64,000 bases of DNA, taken from contig OX453273.1 of NCBI GenBank assembly GCA_949710005.1, forward strand, positions 9,525,246-9,589,245, written 5' to 3'. Positions within the stretch are counted from its first letter, which is position 1, and every line of letters begins with the position of its first letter. The notes beneath the pieces are model-generated. The model had not been told where the DNA came from. It saw only the letters and a program-made list of their open reading frames with translations, and searched no databases. This DNA is from Ricordea florida. Its lineage: Eukaryota; Cnidaria; Anthozoa; Corallimorpharia; Ricordeidae. Of the stretch, positions 62,092 to 64,000 are shown one piece after another. A program made the position numbers and the translations under genes.

Positions 62092-64000
62092 GTTGGCTTG
62101 TCATAAGTGATCGTTGCCTGTTGATGTTCAATTTGTTACTAAATTTCTGTCAAATTTAGGTTATGCTTTAAGTAGTTCACTTCAATCATCACATTGCCTG
62201 TTCTTTACCTTTTCCAGATTCGGAGACCCATAGGGACAGTTTTCGAATTACTTCTACCCGTTATCCTTATTGGAGTTTTAATAATACCAAAGTAAGTCGC
62301 TCAAGCTAAGCGCGCGATTTCGTTCACAAATCTTACGTAATATATTGCAAGTTTATTAAAGCAAGGTATCGTATTTCGCTATTGACGTACAAACGCTGAA
62401 CGAAGGACAGTGACTAAGTAAAAATGTAGCTTTTCGCCTTTCTTGTTATTTGCCTCTTCGAAGAACTAAACAGTGAGATCCACGGAAAGAAAGTTTACGG
62501 TCGTGAGATTGCACGGAACTCTGCAGCCCGTAGTGCGAAACTTCCGAACATGGTTCATGTAAATTCAACGGTCAGAAGCTGCTGGCCGGTTTTTGCCATT
62601 ATGTCGGCAAAGGGGAACAAATTTCGTCTCTTGCCGGTTTAAGTTTGTCTACAGTGCAACGATCGTGGGCGAAGTAAACAGATTATATTTTCGCAATGTC
62701 AACACTTGAATGTTTATAATTTAGACTGATTATGTTGACAAAGCACTCCTCAATGCTTGAATTATTTGTTGGAAAAAGCGGAAAAATATCACTGTGTTTT
62801 TAAAATTTATGCCAAGAGAAGTTGAAAACGCAAATCTTTAAAACTGTAGACCCATCTATAAATCCCTGAGATGAACTCGCAGCTGCCTCGTAATATGCAT
62901 GCATGTTCACTTTGGACTGTATTTAAGCCATATTTTACTTTCGTGTATTTTCCTAACATCCTCACAGTAGCCGGGAAATGGACTATTCTAAGCCCAAAGT
63001 AAAACTTATTATTGTAGTGTTGAGAATAATTTCTAGTAGCGGACTTTAACTGCATAAATGCGATTAATTAACTAGAATATACGTACGTGATTCATTTACC
63101 GAATGCTCAATTCGCGACTGAAAAGTAATTTAAATTGCAGTTAGAAAGACAGCATAATTATTCAGGAAAAGGCTCAAGTATGCTTTTTTCTGTTTTAACC
63201 CAGCTCTCTTAGGGATTTAGAAATTTAGTCCGTATTGATTAATATTTGACTTGATTGTGATTTTTCATATCTTTAATTTAGTATTTCAATTAAACAATTG
63301 GTGGATTGTAATTTTTGCAAATTTTGCTGCAGAAAATAACCTCATGATTGTAGACTGCTTTGAAGACTGTGGTCAGAAAGATTGCTCACTTGGCAACTAT
63401 TTCAGAAGACCAAATTTTAATCATAAATGAAACACCATTTTTCCATTCAACTGATTTTAGTAAATACTAAAAAAGCTATCAACGCTAGTAGAAAATGGAC
63501 ATTTTTTTTATTCTCTGAAAAGAGGTGAATAGTGGCAGAATATACTAACTGGTATTTACAGGGAAATATTTCTAAAGCCACTTTTCACCAGGATTGAAGA
63601 GAGCTATATTACATAATAATTAATTGGTATAAACTAATGAGTCAACCTCAGAGACATCTCTTGGAAACAGCTGTAAAGCTAGAATTGATGCTGGCCACTT
63701 GTTTTTCTTTGACCAAAACTCATAATGCCAAAGGATTTCCCATAAATCCTGGTACGGTAACCACTTCATAGGAGGTGAATAGGGTTGAATATTCAAAGAT
63801 AGTAAGCCAATCAGATTACTTAAACACATTTATAAAAAGGTGTTAACAACTCCCTTAAACTCATACGGCCCTACAGAGGCAGTACATTATACCAGTTCTG
63901 TCATTAAAGTTTATAATTATTGAAATTTCCAAAAATCACAAAATCCACATCACTCAGTTACACCCTATGCCATTTTCTAATGGATAATGTTACATTTTAA
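62035..64000 (+). CDS. ABCA3-like: Second ABCA-subfamily transporter gene, 5' end (continues beyond right edge)
   Basis: Only two coding exons are in the window (62035-62091 and 62218-62291), giving about 43 residues: the ABCA N-terminal motif and first helix. From 62292 on, the sequence is intron 2 with no recognised exon up to 64000. Strong similarity of these exons to exons 1-2 of the minus-strand gene shows a recent-to-moderate paralogue in head-to-head orientation. Substrate and activity cannot be judged. Confidence 0.88.
62218..62291 (+). CDS. Second ABCA gene exon 2 (first transmembrane helix)
   Basis: Encodes IRRPIGTVFELLLPVILIG and VLIIP, 24 codons plus two bases; acceptor ttccag, donor gtaagt. 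One codon shorter than the paralogous exon, same phases. Confidence 0.93.

Overview
The window is animal nuclear DNA, AT-rich and very repeat-dense. The repeats point to a cnidarian, most likely a stony coral: tRNA-derived SINEs, fold-back MITEs, Penelope-like (PLE) and LINE reverse-transcriptase pieces of the kind that litter anthozoan genomes. No prokaryotic, organellar or viral gene was recognised. No database search was run, so all family names rest on motifs read by eye.

The left 39.4 kb is one host gene on the minus strand: an ABCA-subfamily full ABC transporter. I could place 24 exons, from the start codon at 39351 down to 681, all with GT-AG borders and all in compatible phase. Together they give 1077 codons: N-terminal helix, extracellular domain 1, TMD1, a complete NBD1 (Walker A, Q-loop, signature, Walker B, H-loop), the VTTLEEVF linker, transmembrane helix 7 and most of extracellular domain 2. 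The rest of TMD2 and NBD2 must lie to the left of base 1. Introns hold almost all of the repeats in this half.

From 39.4 to about 44.4 kb lies transposon debris: a DNA transposon with 366-bp inverted repeats that carries a PLE fragment, further PLE-like pieces, a minisatellite, and a LINE reverse transcriptase with its YADD motif. Between 44.4 and 49.8 kb are two protein genes I do not recognise: a 240-codon single-exon ORF on the plus strand, and on the minus strand a large protein with a Cys/His motif, coiled coil, zinc-binding cysteines and a SAP motif, split over at least two exons. From 50.2 to 55.9 kb a composite repeat of about 2.5-2.9 kb occurs two and a half times in tandem, with a tRNA-derived SINE head. 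From 56 to 61 kb there is an ORF split by a MITE with an 8-bp target duplication, a degenerate minisatellite, and nested fold-back elements.

At 62035 a second ABCA gene begins on the plus strand. Its first two exons match the first two exons of the minus-strand gene in length class, phase and sequence, so the locus is a divergent pair of ABCA paralogues whose start codons are 22.7 kb apart. The rest of the second gene lies to the right of the window.

The most unusual item is the 1229-bp element at 28076-29304. It has about 100-bp inverted repeats and a 9-bp target duplication, and it carries the 5' parts of two converging genes, one with paired CxxC motifs and one with a RecQ-like helicase N-terminus. 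It looks like an internally deleted copy of a larger helicase-bearing transposon.
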